Shown: positions 46,968-56,146 of the stretch, one piece after another | Numbering within the stretch: the stretch's first letter is position 1 | How the letters are laid out: each line of letters begins with the position of its first letter | Assembly (NCBI RefSeq): GCF_014695585.1 | Contig: NZ_JACJON010000032.1 | Coordinates: 1-64,000, forward strand | DNA from: Microcoleus sp. FACHB-831 | GTDB taxonomy: Bacteria > Cyanobacteriota > Cyanobacteriia > Cyanobacteriales > FACHB-T130 | Reading direction: 5' to 3' | DNA length: 64,000 nucleotides | Made by a program: the position numbers and the translations under genes | The notes under the pieces: generated by a model | What the model was told of the DNA's origin: nothing | Seen by the model: the letters and a program-made list of their open reading frames with translations, nothing else | The model's database searches: none

Positions 46968-49900
46968 TTGCAGCCTATGCGGACAAGCCAAGAAATTCAG
47001 GCGGAAATAGAAAATCGGTTCGGTTTTATCCCGCCCTTCTTCGCCCCAGCGCTAGAGATTGCCGAGATCCTTGAGAACCTATGGCAACAAACGCTGTCGG
47101 GGTACATCAACAATCCTCTGCCAGCACTGTTCAAGGAAAAGCTATTCGCTTATTTGTCGCGCTACTGTAGCTTACCTTACTGCCTCATCTCCCACAGTTG
47201 CACGCTGCGTCCGCTGGGAATGACTGCAACAGAAGTTCTAGAACTGCTGGAATCGCCCCCGCCTACGGCAACGCAAATCGAGGAACAACTGAAGGAGTTA
47301 GCAAACATTTCGGCAGGAATCGCACAAGATCCGAAGCGGCTGCAATCGGAGCTAGAAACAGAATCGGCGTTTGCTAAGGGTGTGTTTGCTGGTGCCATCT
47401 TTATGTTCCTGAGAACAAATTTGGCCAGTGTTTGCCGCCGCGAGATGCATCGTATTTTGGGGTCAGTATACTACAACCACCTGACGGCGTTTTTGGTATA
47501 CGTGAAAAGCTGCCACACATGGGTAGAAAATCACCCTGAGCTGGCGTATGAAGCAGACAAACGCGCCGAAGAAAACCTGGGAGGATTGCTAAGAGAGGAG
47601 CCGAGTTTATTTGACTTTTTCCGCAACTATAGCGATCGCATTAGACGTGAAAGCGAGAACAGAGAAGAACAACTGCTCGCTGAGATAAACGAGCGTCAAA
47701 GAGCGCAACAAGAACGCGATCGCTACTTAGAGCAGTTGCAGAAGGAACGCGAGTATTTAGAAGCAGTAGTTCAGCAAATGCCCGCTGGCGTAACGATCGC
47801 CTCTGCTCCCGACGGGAGGATAATTCTGTGCAACAGGCAAGCCGAAGAACTATGGGGTTCGCCCGTACCGATGCCTCAAGCGATCGCTCAATACAACGAA
47901 TATCAAGCTCTATATCCAGATGGAAGTCGCTACAAAGCAGAAGATTGGCCGATGGCGCGATCGCTTATTAATGGCGAGGTGGTGAAAGATGAAGAAATTT
48001 CCACCATCCGCGGTGACGGTACGCCAGCGATAGTCAGCATTAGTTCTGCCCCGATTCGTAACAGCGAGGGGAGGATCATCGCCGGAGTTGTCACCTTCTC
48101 AGACATCACCGAGCAAAAGCAGATGCAGCAAACGCTGCGCCAGAGCGAAGAAAAGTTGAGGGCGCAATACAAAAATATCCCCATCCCCACTTATATATGG
48201 CAGCGTGTCGAGTCAGATTTTGTCTTAGTTGATTACAACTATGCTGCTGTTGCCATTAGTAAAGGTGGTATTGCTGACTTTGTGGGAAAAACAGCCAGCG
48301 ACCTTCACCGCGATCGCCCAGAAATACTCGATGAACTCTGGCAGTGCTTTCAAGAAAAGACCCCCATTAAGCGAGAGATGCCATACCAGTTAATCTCTAC
48401 GGGGGAAAGCAAGCATTTAGCAGTCAGCTACGTTTATGTGCCGCCCGATTTAGTGATGGTGTATGCGGAAGATATTACCAGCCGCAAGCAGGCAGAGCAG
48501 CAAATATTACAGGCTAACGAGCGCTTTACTCTAGCGGCGGCGGCGGTAAATGCCGTTATTTATGACTGGGATGTTATTTCCAACCAAGTCGAAAGGACGC
48601 GAGGCATTGAAGAAATTTTAGGCTATAGCCCTCAAGAGGTGGAACCTACTAATAAATGGTGGCGCGATCGCATCCATCCAGACGATCTGCAACGCACTGA
48701 CGAACAAATGCGAGACGCCTTGGCGAATGCAAGCAGTTTCACCGTCGAATATCGCATTCGCAACAAGGAAGATCGATACCTGTATGTGTGGGACAGAGGG
48801 ATAATCGTCAGAAATGACCGAGGGGATGCAGTGCGAGTAGTAGGCTGCACCTTGGACATAAGCGATCGCAAGCAGGCAGAGGAGGAACTAAAACAACAGA
48901 AAGAGATTCTGCAAAGCATCCTGGATAATATCCCCGTAATGATTGCTTTTTACGAGAATTCCCAAGACATAACGTATGTCAATTTAGAGTGGGAGAGGGT
49001 ATTTGGCTGGTCTACCGAAATGCTCAAAGGAGGGGGAAGCAAGGAATTTTTTGCCCAAATTGCCCCAAACCCAGAAAACCGCAAGATGGGTTACGAGTAC
49101 ATGGCAACAGCACAAGCAGGCTGGCGCGATTTCAAAATTGTCGTTGCGGATGGCAGCGTTCAAGAGCATTCGTGGGCAAATATTCGGCTTTCCAACGGGA
49201 TGGCCATAGGCATTGGAGTGGATGTTACCGAACGCAAGCTAGCTATGGATGAGTTGCAAGCATCTGAGAGCCGCTTCCGGCAGTTGGCAGAAAATCTGCC
49301 AGATGTATTTTGGATGTCTAGCCCCGATAAGAGTCAGATACTTTATGTCAGCCCCGCTTACGAAGACATATGGGGTCGTAGCTGCCAGAGTTTGTACGAA
49401 CAGCCAACATCGTTTTTGGATACAATCTATGCCGAGGATCGCGATCGCGTAGCTGGTATTTTTGCGGTTCTGATCCAAGGAGAGGCTACAGAATTGGAGT
49501 ATCGCATCGTCCGTCCCGATGGCGAGGTGCGGTGGATTCGCGATCGCGGTTTTCCCATCAAAGACGAGTCTGGTTGTGTTTACCGCATCGCCGGAATAGC
49601 TGCCGATATAACTAAGGCCAAGCAGGTTGAGGAGGCATTGCGGCAACACGCAGAAGCATTAGAACAAGCAAACCGGATTAAGGACGAGTTTCTGGCAATA
49701 GTGTCCCACGAACTGCGATCGCCGCTTAACGCCATCTTGGGTTGGGCGAAGCTACTCCGCACCCGTAAGTTTGACACGGCTACTACGGAACGCGCACTTG
49801 AGACGATCGAGCGCAATGCCAAGTCCCAAGCGCAACTCATCGAAGATCTGTTGGACATTTCCCGCATTCTCAGGGGTAAAATTCACCTGGAGATGCGTCC

Positions 49901-50870
49901 AGTCGAATTGATATCGGTTATTGAGGCAGCGATTGATACGGTACGCTTTGCAGCCGAGGCTAAATCTATCGAGTTTAGATTTTCGATTGTAGATTTTGGA
50001 TTAGGAGATATTGGGGAGAATTTACAATCTATTGCACGCTTCTTAGTTTCTGGCGATACGAACAGATTGCAGCAAGTTGTCTGGAATCTTCTCTCAAACG
50101 CCATCAAGTTCACGCCCGAAGGCGGTCGGGTTGAAGTCCGATTGTCAGTAATAGGGAATGCGTCTGTCCAAGACTCCGGACTTAGCTATGCCCAAATAGA
50201 GGTAAGCGATTCAGGCGTGGGTATAGGTGCTGACTTTCTCCCTTATGTATTCGAGAGATTTAGGCAAGGAGATAGCACGACTACGCGATCGCACGGTGGA
50301 TTGGGACTGGGTTTAGCAATAGTACGGCAATTAGTGGAACTGCACGGCGGAAAGGTATTTGCGACAAGTGAGGGAGTCGGAGGCGGTGCGACGTTTAAAG
50401 TCCATTTGCCACTGCTCAACACTGCCGAGACAAAAATTTCTAGTGTTAAAGAAAACACGAGCGGTACTGACGAGCGCGCCGCAAGCGCTATTAGGGGGTT
50501 GCGGGTGCTGGTAGTGGATGACGAAGTTGATACCCGCGAGTGGATCTCGCAGGCGTTAGAACATTATGGAACTGAGGTAATAGCGATCGCCACAGCCAAG
50601 GAGGTGCTTGAGGTTCTCGACAGGTTGAAGGCAGATATACTGGTGAGCGACATTGGAATGCCTGTTGAGGACGGCTACTCGCTGATTGCTAAAGTGCGAT
50701 CGCGTAGCAGCGAGCAAGGGGGAGAAATTCCCGCGATCGCTCTCACGGCTTACGCGAGGGAAGAAGACAGGCAACGATCTTTTCAAGCAGGTTTTCAGAT
50801 GCATGTGTCTAAGCCTATAGAGCCGCTAGATTTAGTAAGAGCGATCGCCAAACTAGCTGGACGAAGTTAA
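46968..50870 (+). CDS. hybrid histidine kinase with AhpD/CMD-like N-terminus and five PAS domains
   Basis: A 1300-residue soluble kinase. Residues 5-115 look like a carboxymuconolactone decarboxylase/AhpD-like helical domain (FFAPALEIAEILENLWQQTL, then RYCSLPYCLISHSCTLRPLG with the Cys-x4-Cys-x3-His arrangement). A coiled coil (about 215-260) leads to five PAS modules (starting near 258, 392, 515, 640 and 760). HisKA has its His in AIVSHELRSPLNAILGW. The HATPase motifs are VWNLLSNAIKFTPEGG, VSDSGVGIG and GGLGLGLAIV. A C-terminal receiver (about 1180-1300) has VVDDE and the phospho-Asp in DILVSDIGMP. The TTG at 46968 has AGGGG eight bases upstream; the ATG at 46977 is the alternative start. 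Confidence 0.92.
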   Translation: MQPMRTSQEIQAEIENRFGFIPPFFAPALEIAEILENLWQQTLSGYINNPLPALFKEKLFAYLSRYCSLPYCLISHSCTLRPLGMTATEVLELLESPPPTATQIEEQLKELANISAGIAQDPKRLQSELETESAFAKGVFAGAIFMFLRTNLASVCRREMHRILGSVYYNHLTAFLVYVKSCHTWVENHPELAYEADKRAEENLGGLLREEPSLFDFFRNYSDRIRRESENREEQLLAEINERQRAQQERDRYLEQLQKEREYLEAVVQQMPAGVTIASAPDGRIILCNRQAEELWGSPVPMPQAIAQYNEYQALYPDGSRYKAEDWPMARSLINGEVVKDEEISTIRGDGTPAIVSISSAPIRNSEGRIIAGVVTFSDITEQKQMQQTLRQSEEKLRAQYKNIPIPTYIWQRVESDFVLVDYNYAAVAISKGGIADFVGKTASDLHRDRPEILDELWQCFQEKTPIKREMPYQLISTGESKHLAVSYVYVPPDLVMVYAEDITSRKQAEQQILQANERFTLAAAAVNAVIYDWDVISNQVERTRGIEEILGYSPQEVEPTNKWWRDRIHPDDLQRTDEQMRDALANASSFTVEYRIRNKEDRYLYVWDRGIIVRNDRGDAVRVVGCTLDISDRKQAEEELKQQKEILQSILDNIPVMIAFYENSQDITYVNLEWERVFGWSTEMLKGGGSKEFFAQIAPNPENRKMGYEYMATAQAGWRDFKIVVADGSVQEHSWANIRLSNGMAIGIGVDVTERKLAMDELQASESRFRQLAENLPDVFWMSSPDKSQILYVSPAYEDIWGRSCQSLYEQPTSFLDTIYAEDRDRVAGIFAVLIQGEATELEYRIVRPDGEVRWIRDRGFPIKDESGCVYRIAGIAADITKAKQVEEALRQHAEALEQANRIKDEFLAIVSHELRSPLNAILGWAKLLRTRKFDTATTERALETIERNAKSQAQLIEDLLDISRILRGKIHLEMRPVELISVIEAAIDTVRFAAEAKSIEFRFSIVDFGLGDIGENLQSIARFLVSGDTNRLQQVVWNLLSNAIKFTPEGGRVEVRLSVIGNASVQDSGLSYAQIEVSDSGVGIGADFLPYVFERFRQGDSTTTRSHGGLGLGLAIVRQLVELHGGKVFATSEGVGGGATFKVHLPLLNTAETKISSVKENTSGTDERAASAIRGLRVLVVDDEVDTREWISQALEHYGTEVIAIATAKEVLEVLDRLKADILVSDIGMPVEDGYSLIAKVRSRSSEQGGEIPAIALTAYAREEDRQRSFQAGFQMHVSKPIEPLDLVRAIAKLAGRS

Positions 50871-50944
50871 GGAATGGGGAAGGAGGATGGCGGCTGCAAT
50901 AAATCGGCGTCTCTACAAAGGCTCTGGACTTTTAATAGTGTGAT

Positions 50945-51943
50945 ATGAATTCTTATCGATTTAGTTGGTTTGATTGGTTTTGTCTGTGGTATCCACCAGG
51001 ATGGTTAATTTTATTCAACCGCCACTGGCAGCATTATCATGACGATCCAGATGGTTGGAATTGGTTTGAATATTTATTGTTTCTAATTCCTGGAGGATTT
51101 TATTTAGCCTTTTTCATCCGCTGGTTGCGTCTCGGCTGTCGTTTTCCTCGCGGTGAAAGTAATAACTTCGATCCCAATTATCAACAAGCATTCCGAGATG
51201 AAATTCTGACTTTTATAGTCAAAGATTATTTTCGCGGCGAGCTACAACAAGTTGAGAATTTACCCGAATCAGGGCCATTGATAGTAGCAGTAAACCATGC
51301 AGGGATGTGTTACCCTTGGGACATTTTAGGGTTAGCTTGTCTGTTGAGTCAGACACGAGGATGGGTAGTGCAACCGCTTGCAGGCGTGCAATTGTTCGAT
51401 CATCCTTGGGTACGTTGGTGGTTGCCGCCTGGATGGTCAAAAGTTTTGGGGGGAGTAAGAGCAGAAGCGGAAGAATTTGAAGCGGCGATCGCGAGTAAGA
51501 CAATTTTACTTTATGCGCCCGAAGGCATACGCGGGCCAGGGAAGGGATGGGCAAAACGCTATCAGTTAGAAAGGTTTCATCCTAGTTTTATGAAGTTGAG
51601 CGATCGCTATCGCGTTCCCGTTCTGCCTGTAGCTTGCATTGGTAATGAAAACTTGCATACTTGGAATATTAATATTAAACCTTTAGCAAGAGCGCTCGAT
51701 CTACCTTTTTTGCCCGTATCTCTTTTGATGATTGTATTTGCTTTCTTTCCCTCAATGGGAGTTTGGGCAATGAGAACCCGAATGAAGTATTACATCCAGC
51801 CCGTGTATAAAGCTTGGTCAGAAGAAGATGAATTGCCAGAAGAGAATAGCGATTCTCGCCTAGAGCGATCGCGTGCTTACCGACACGCACAACTATTACA
51901 AGAAAAGCTGCAAATGCAAATTAACGACTTAAGAAAAACATAA
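50945..51943 (+). CDS. lysophospholipid acyltransferase-like (PlsC family) membrane protein
   Basis: A 332-residue protein. One or two membrane segments occur near the N-terminus (FEYLLFLIPGGFYLAFFIRW). The acyltransferase domain begins at ENLPESGPLIVAVNHAG; the acid of the motif appears after MCYPWD, so the His-to-Asp spacing is longer than the canonical HX4D. The glycerophosphate motif is APEGIRGPGKGW, and a later VLPVACIG also fits the family. It could acylate lysophosphatidate or another lipid; the variant first motif makes this uncertain. It ends in a hairpin shared with the convergent ABC gene. Confidence 0.8.
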   Translation: MNSYRFSWFDWFCLWYPPGWLILFNRHWQHYHDDPDGWNWFEYLLFLIPGGFYLAFFIRWLRLGCRFPRGESNNFDPNYQQAFRDEILTFIVKDYFRGELQQVENLPESGPLIVAVNHAGMCYPWDILGLACLLSQTRGWVVQPLAGVQLFDHPWVRWWLPPGWSKVLGGVRAEAEEFEAAIASKTILLYAPEGIRGPGKGWAKRYQLERFHPSFMKLSDRYRVPVLPVACIGNENLHTWNINIKPLARALDLPFLPVSLLMIVFAFFPSMGVWAMRTRMKYYIQPVYKAWSEEDELPEENSDSRLERSRAYRHAQLLQEKLQMQINDLRKT

Positions 51944-51947
51944 ACAT

Positions 51948-51974
51948 AAACCCTTTCCTTTAAGGAAAGGGTTT
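51948..51974. terminator. hairpin between convergent genes
   Basis: AAACCCTTTCCTT and AAGGAAAGGGTTT form an almost perfect 13-base stem between the stops of the acyltransferase (plus strand) and ABC exporter (minus strand). It can end transcripts in both directions. Confidence 0.75.
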
Positions 51975-51991
51975 GGGTTGAGGTCAAAACA

Positions 51992-53854
51992 TCAACTTCC
52001 TAACTTCTGCAACTTATACAAACTTGCATACAATCCACCTTGCTCTAACAATTCATCGTGACTCCCAGACTCTATTAATTGACCGCGTTTTAGCACCAAA
52101 ATCCTATCTACGTTGCGAATAGTCGAGAGGCGGTGAGCAATAATAATCGCAGTACGCCCAACCAATAATTTATCTAAAGCTTCCTGAATTAACGCTTCTG
52201 TACCTACATCTAAACTCGCCGTTGCTTCATCCAAAACTAAAATTCGGGGATGGCGAATAGCAGCGCGGGCAAAAGCTAAAAGTTGCTTTTGTCCCCCAGA
52301 AATATTAGTGCCTCTCTCGCGCAATTGAGTATCGTAACCTTGGGGTAATTGTTCGATAAACTGGGCAACATTAGTCGCCTCAGCCGCGCTGCGAACTTCT
52401 TCAAATGGGTAAGTTTCACCCAGAGTTATATTACTCTTTACATCACCCGCAAATAGAAAGCCATCTTGCAAAATTACTGCTAAGTGATGCCGCAGTTCTG
52501 TTTGCGGTAAGTCGCGAATATCAACGCCATCTAGAAGAACTCTGCCTTTGCTGGGTTCGTAGAGACGACACAAGAGACGAATTATTGAGCTTTTTCCAGC
52601 ACCAGTAGGGCCAACTAAGGCAACTTTCTCGCCAGGACGGATAGTGAAATTTAAATCTTGCAGAACGTATTCATCATTTTTGTAAGCTAACCAGACATTT
52701 TCAAAACGAATTTCGCCGTATTTGGGTTGGCTATTCTCTTTTCCAAAAGAGGGAAAAGAATTAGAATCATCAGCGGATGAGGGGAGCTTTTTAGGATGTT
52801 GTGGATCGCGAATCTCTATCGGTTCGCTCATAATATTGCTGATGCGTTCGACTGCTGTAAATCCAGATTGCAGCGTGGTGAATTTTTCAGCAAAGCGGCG
52901 CACGGGGTCGAAGAGACGCTGGGAAAATAGAATGAAGGCTGAAAGAGTACCAAAAGTGAGAGCGTCTCCTATAACCATCAGGCCACCCAACCAGAGGACG
53001 CAAGCGATCGCTACTAACGAAATCCACTCTAATGTTGCAGAAACTGCTGACTCGTTAAAAATGGTATTATCTACTTCTTTGATATAGCGTTGGTTAATAG
53101 CGCGAAACATTTCTGCATTGAATTTCTCGCGGCGGAACATCTGTACAACGTTCATACCGACGATGTTTTCTTGCAGCATTGAATTCAGCGCAGATAGTTC
53201 TTCCCTAGCTTTGTAGTTCGCTTTGCGGTACTGCTGTTGTAAGTACATAATCAAAAGGCTGATTGGTATCAACATCAGCACCAGCATCAATGCTAATTGC
53301 CATTGCACCGTAAACATGGTGATGCCAATTACCAATATCTGTAAGACATCGCTAACAATGCCCACAGCACCAGTAGAGAAAACATCGCCCAGGGCTTCCA
53401 CATCGCTGCTGAGGCGAGTAATTAATTTCCCCACTGGGGTTTTATCGAAAAATCGCACCGCCAGAGATGTGACGTGATAAAACAAATCATCCCGAATATC
53501 AGCGGTAATTTTCTGCCCCACTTTCTGCACCAGGTATCCCTGGACGGCTACAAATACCAAGCGGACTGCCATAGTTACCAGCAGCAAACCGGAGAGAATA
53601 TTTAAGCCTTCCCAGAGGTCGCGTCCTTGGAGAAAAGACCAAGTTTGCTCTTTGCGAATAAAGGAAACAGCCTCTCCAATTATTAGGGGTTGAACTGCCC
53701 CAGCCACAGATAGGGGCACCAACAACACCATCGAAATTAGGAATTCGCGTCCGCTGCGGCGGGCATAAGGGACGAGTTGCAGGAATAGTCGCCAGTCGGT
53801 TTCGCGGGGGCGTCGATTTTCATCAGCTTCTTTTAACGGTGATAAACTAGCCAT
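51992..53854 (-). CDS. ABC exporter, fused permease and ATPase (MsbA/multidrug type)
   Basis: A 620-residue half-transporter. The N-terminal membrane domain (about 20-330) has six helices; a short linker precedes the nucleotide-binding domain with Walker A GPTGAGKSS, Q-loop LAVILQDGFLFAGD, signature ISGGQKQL, Walker B ILVLDEATASLD and the switch His in IAHRLST. It is longer than the 574-residue exporter at 33634 and only moderately similar outside the ATPase. It likely exports lipid or a small molecule as a dimer. Upstream of it begins the STM4011-type cluster on the same strand, but the two are 165 bases apart and a functional link is not shown. Confidence 0.92.
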   Translation of the reverse strand: MASLSPLKEADENRRPRETDWRLFLQLVPYARRSGREFLISMVLLVPLSVAGAVQPLIIGEAVSFIRKEQTWSFLQGRDLWEGLNILSGLLLVTMAVRLVFVAVQGYLVQKVGQKITADIRDDLFYHVTSLAVRFFDKTPVGKLITRLSSDVEALGDVFSTGAVGIVSDVLQILVIGITMFTVQWQLALMLVLMLIPISLLIMYLQQQYRKANYKAREELSALNSMLQENIVGMNVVQMFRREKFNAEMFRAINQRYIKEVDNTIFNESAVSATLEWISLVAIACVLWLGGLMVIGDALTFGTLSAFILFSQRLFDPVRRFAEKFTTLQSGFTAVERISNIMSEPIEIRDPQHPKKLPSSADDSNSFPSFGKENSQPKYGEIRFENVWLAYKNDEYVLQDLNFTIRPGEKVALVGPTGAGKSSIIRLLCRLYEPSKGRVLLDGVDIRDLPQTELRHHLAVILQDGFLFAGDVKSNITLGETYPFEEVRSAAEATNVAQFIEQLPQGYDTQLRERGTNISGGQKQLLAFARAAIRHPRILVLDEATASLDVGTEALIQEALDKLLVGRTAIIIAHRLSTIRNVDRILVLKRGQLIESGSHDELLEQGGLYASLYKLQKLGS

Positions 53855-54018
53855 TCGATTTTAGATTTTGGATTTTAGATTGTGGATTATCCCCACGACC
53901 TGAGTCGATAATGGAATTGAATTTTTCAGGATGAATCCGCCCTGGATCGACCAGAGGTTATTTTAACTACGCAAAACACACGCTTTCCAAATGTAGCGTA
54001 GGCGACTGTACAATCGTC

Positions 54019-54912
54019 TCATGCGGGAGATTGAAACGCGATCGCGGTAGTCTTATCGCTTGCAGTTTTAGTGGGAATTCGCTCTAAGATACCGGAACCA
54101 AAGACTTTATCTAGTTCTAAATACTCTAGATGGACGTAGCCGATATGACAGTGGCAGGTATCGTTGGTGCAGGTTCGCGCAAATAGTGCTGCTTCAAAGT
54201 TGGGGTCGTAAATATTGCCAATTGGTTGCTTAATAAAGTGACAGCGCCGCATAGTACCGTTACCATCGACAGAGATAACGGACTCTCCTGCACGACAAGC
54301 GCGATCGCGGCTGGGATATTGGTGAGTATTGAGGCGAAATAAGGGGTCAATTGACTCAAAAAAGCGCAAATCTTCTTCAGACATTTGGGGAAGTTCGCGT
54401 TTTACGGCATTAATCCAAAGGTAGATATTTTGTGGTAATTCGCGACGCAAGGCAGCAATTTCTGCTTTGAATTGGGGGAACCCGACAACACCAGCGCTGA
54501 AGCGGACGCCGCGTTTATCGAGTTCTAGGGATTTTGCCAGGAAGCGATCGCGCTTTACCCATTCTGGATGAAATGTTGCCCACAAAGCTAGTTTATCTTT
54601 GTTGCATTCTTCCACCCAATTTAAGTTACAAGAGAGATTAGTTTGAATTGCAGCTTTGTCAACGTTAGGCATTTGAGTTAATTTAGCCAAAGCTTTTTGA
54701 TACCAGCTATGGATTAAAGCTTCTCCCCAAGGTGTAATTAAAATTGAGAATCGGTGCTGTGTATTTTGGGCTATCCAGTCAGTAAATCGCTCTAAAGCTT
54801 GTTGGTCTATAGCTAATTCTGCGGCTGATTCTTGTCGCTTGGCGAAGGGGCAATATTCACAGCCATAGTTGCAACTGATTAAAGGGCCGCGATAGAGAAT
54901 TGTTATGTGCAT
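54019..54912 (-). CDS. STM4011-type radical SAM protein with auxiliary Cys cluster
   Basis: A 297-residue radical SAM enzyme. The SAM cluster motif is C14-x3-C18-x2-C21 (SCNYGCEYCPF). In the C-terminal part Cys206, Cys224, Cys248, Cys253 and Cys255 appear in the order CRAGESVISVDGNG...MRRC and then CTNDTCHC. This looks like a SPASM/twitch-type auxiliary Fe-S domain, found in many peptide-modifying radical SAM enzymes. It begins 28 bases after the LRR protein at 54941-56140 and is the last gene of the cluster. I recognise it as the STM4011 type; its reaction is unknown. The tail after residue 275 is variable. Confidence 0.85.
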   Translation of the reverse strand: MHITILYRGPLISCNYGCEYCPFAKRQESAAELAIDQQALERFTDWIAQNTQHRFSILITPWGEALIHSWYQKALAKLTQMPNVDKAAIQTNLSCNLNWVEECNKDKLALWATFHPEWVKRDRFLAKSLELDKRGVRFSAGVVGFPQFKAEIAALRRELPQNIYLWINAVKRELPQMSEEDLRFFESIDPLFRLNTHQYPSRDRACRAGESVISVDGNGTMRRCHFIKQPIGNIYDPNFEAALFARTCTNDTCHCHIGYVHLEYLELDKVFGSGILERIPTKTASDKTTAIAFQSPA

Positions 54913-54940
54913 TGGTAATTATAAAAAGGCAAAATTAAAG

Positions 54941-56140
54941 TTATTCAGTGATAGAACAGTAGCGATAATTGCGATAATCTTGCTCGATACTCTTTTGCTT
55001 GTTTGCTATAAGTTGGACATCTAACTGGTTTAGTCGTTCAATCATTTCATCAGATAAGAAATTCTCGGAAAGATTGAGGATATCAAGTCGGTTTACCGCC
55101 GGACAGTTTAGCAAAGCTTCTGCACCTTTATCTCCCAGCGTTCCCATCGAAAGGTCTAGCACTTTCAGGAATTCAATCTCAGTTGAATCTGCTACCGCCT
55201 CAGCAATCTCGTCTGAGTATTCGCTGTTACATAGCCCTAAGTAAGCTAGCCTGGGAAATAACCCGTTGTAAAGAATTGGCATCAAATCACCTACTGAAGA
55301 ATCTCCCCCGTAATTTGGCGTACCTAGCCATAACTCAAGGTGATTTAACGCAGGCAACTTCAGATCGCAAATCTGAGTAATGGTTTCGCTACTAAGTCCG
55401 CCGCTTTCCACGATCAGCGCCTTTAAATTGTCGTGGCGCAATGGATTACAATCTAAGCCACCACCACAACGTACTTGTAATATTTCCAATTGCGGATAAG
55501 CTTCCAAGATAGGGCTGATGTTGTGATGGTTAAGCCAGGAAATCTGGTAGTCGCAACCATAGGGACCGCTAAACACAGCTTTAAGACTTTTGAGCCGATC
55601 TTTAGCAGCAATAAGATCGTTATGAAACGCTCCTCCCCACGCGAAAAGTAAAGCTTCAATCTTACTGGCTTTAGGATCTTGGAGAAGGGCATCGAAATGT
55701 TTATCCTTTAGAACATAGGCAGCGCCTGCGGTTTGGGTAATGCCAGTTTGAGGGTCGAATTCTTTAACTTTCCGATTGGCAAACCTGGTAAACCTGTAAT
55801 ATATTTTTGACTTTTCTAGAAGACGCTCAACCAAATCCCAAGGTTTGTATTCTCGCAGAGCTTGTTTGACTTGAGGCTCTATTCTATCCCGCAATAACTG
55901 ATAGGCACAATGCTGCACTTGTGCTGATTCATCTTGCAAAGCTCGAATTACCAAATCTAAACCTGCATCAGCATAATTAAGAGCTTCATTAACAGCCACT
56001 ATCCGTGCTTTTACCAAAGGACTTGCCAAGCGTTGCTTGACACCCTCAATTCCTCCTAAGATAGCACCTTGTACTGGTGGCGGTGATTGTCCTCCAAGGA
56101 CGGCATCATGTTGTTTTGGTTGGTTAGGCTCGTTTGTCAT
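54941..56140 (-). CDS. HEAT+LRR protein of STM4015 type, paralog D
   Basis: A 399-residue protein. The N-terminal motif is HDAVLGGQSPPPVQGAILGG, then a HEAT-like unit (GLDLVIRALQDESAQVQ, about 60-100), a middle domain that begins FDPQTGIT and contains ALLQDPKASKIEALLF, and ribonuclease-inhibitor-like LRRs from about 240 (LPALNHLELWLG, LFPRLAYLGL, LKVLDLSMGTLGDKGAEAL). It ends in an acidic/aromatic tail: RNYRYCSITE. It lies six bases after the STM4012-type radical SAM gene and 28 bases before the STM4011-type one, so it is embedded in the operon. It contains no catalytic motif that I recognise and is likely a scaffold, sensor or substrate. Confidence 0.87.
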   Translation of the reverse strand: MTNEPNQPKQHDAVLGGQSPPPVQGAILGGIEGVKQRLASPLVKARIVAVNEALNYADAGLDLVIRALQDESAQVQHCAYQLLRDRIEPQVKQALREYKPWDLVERLLEKSKIYYRFTRFANRKVKEFDPQTGITQTAGAAYVLKDKHFDALLQDPKASKIEALLFAWGGAFHNDLIAAKDRLKSLKAVFSGPYGCDYQISWLNHHNISPILEAYPQLEILQVRCGGGLDCNPLRHDNLKALIVESGGLSSETITQICDLKLPALNHLELWLGTPNYGGDSSVGDLMPILYNGLFPRLAYLGLCNSEYSDEIAEAVADSTEIEFLKVLDLSMGTLGDKGAEALLNCPAVNRLDILNLSENFLSDEMIERLNQLDVQLIANKQKSIEQDYRNYRYCSITE

Positions 56141-56146
56141 ATTTAA

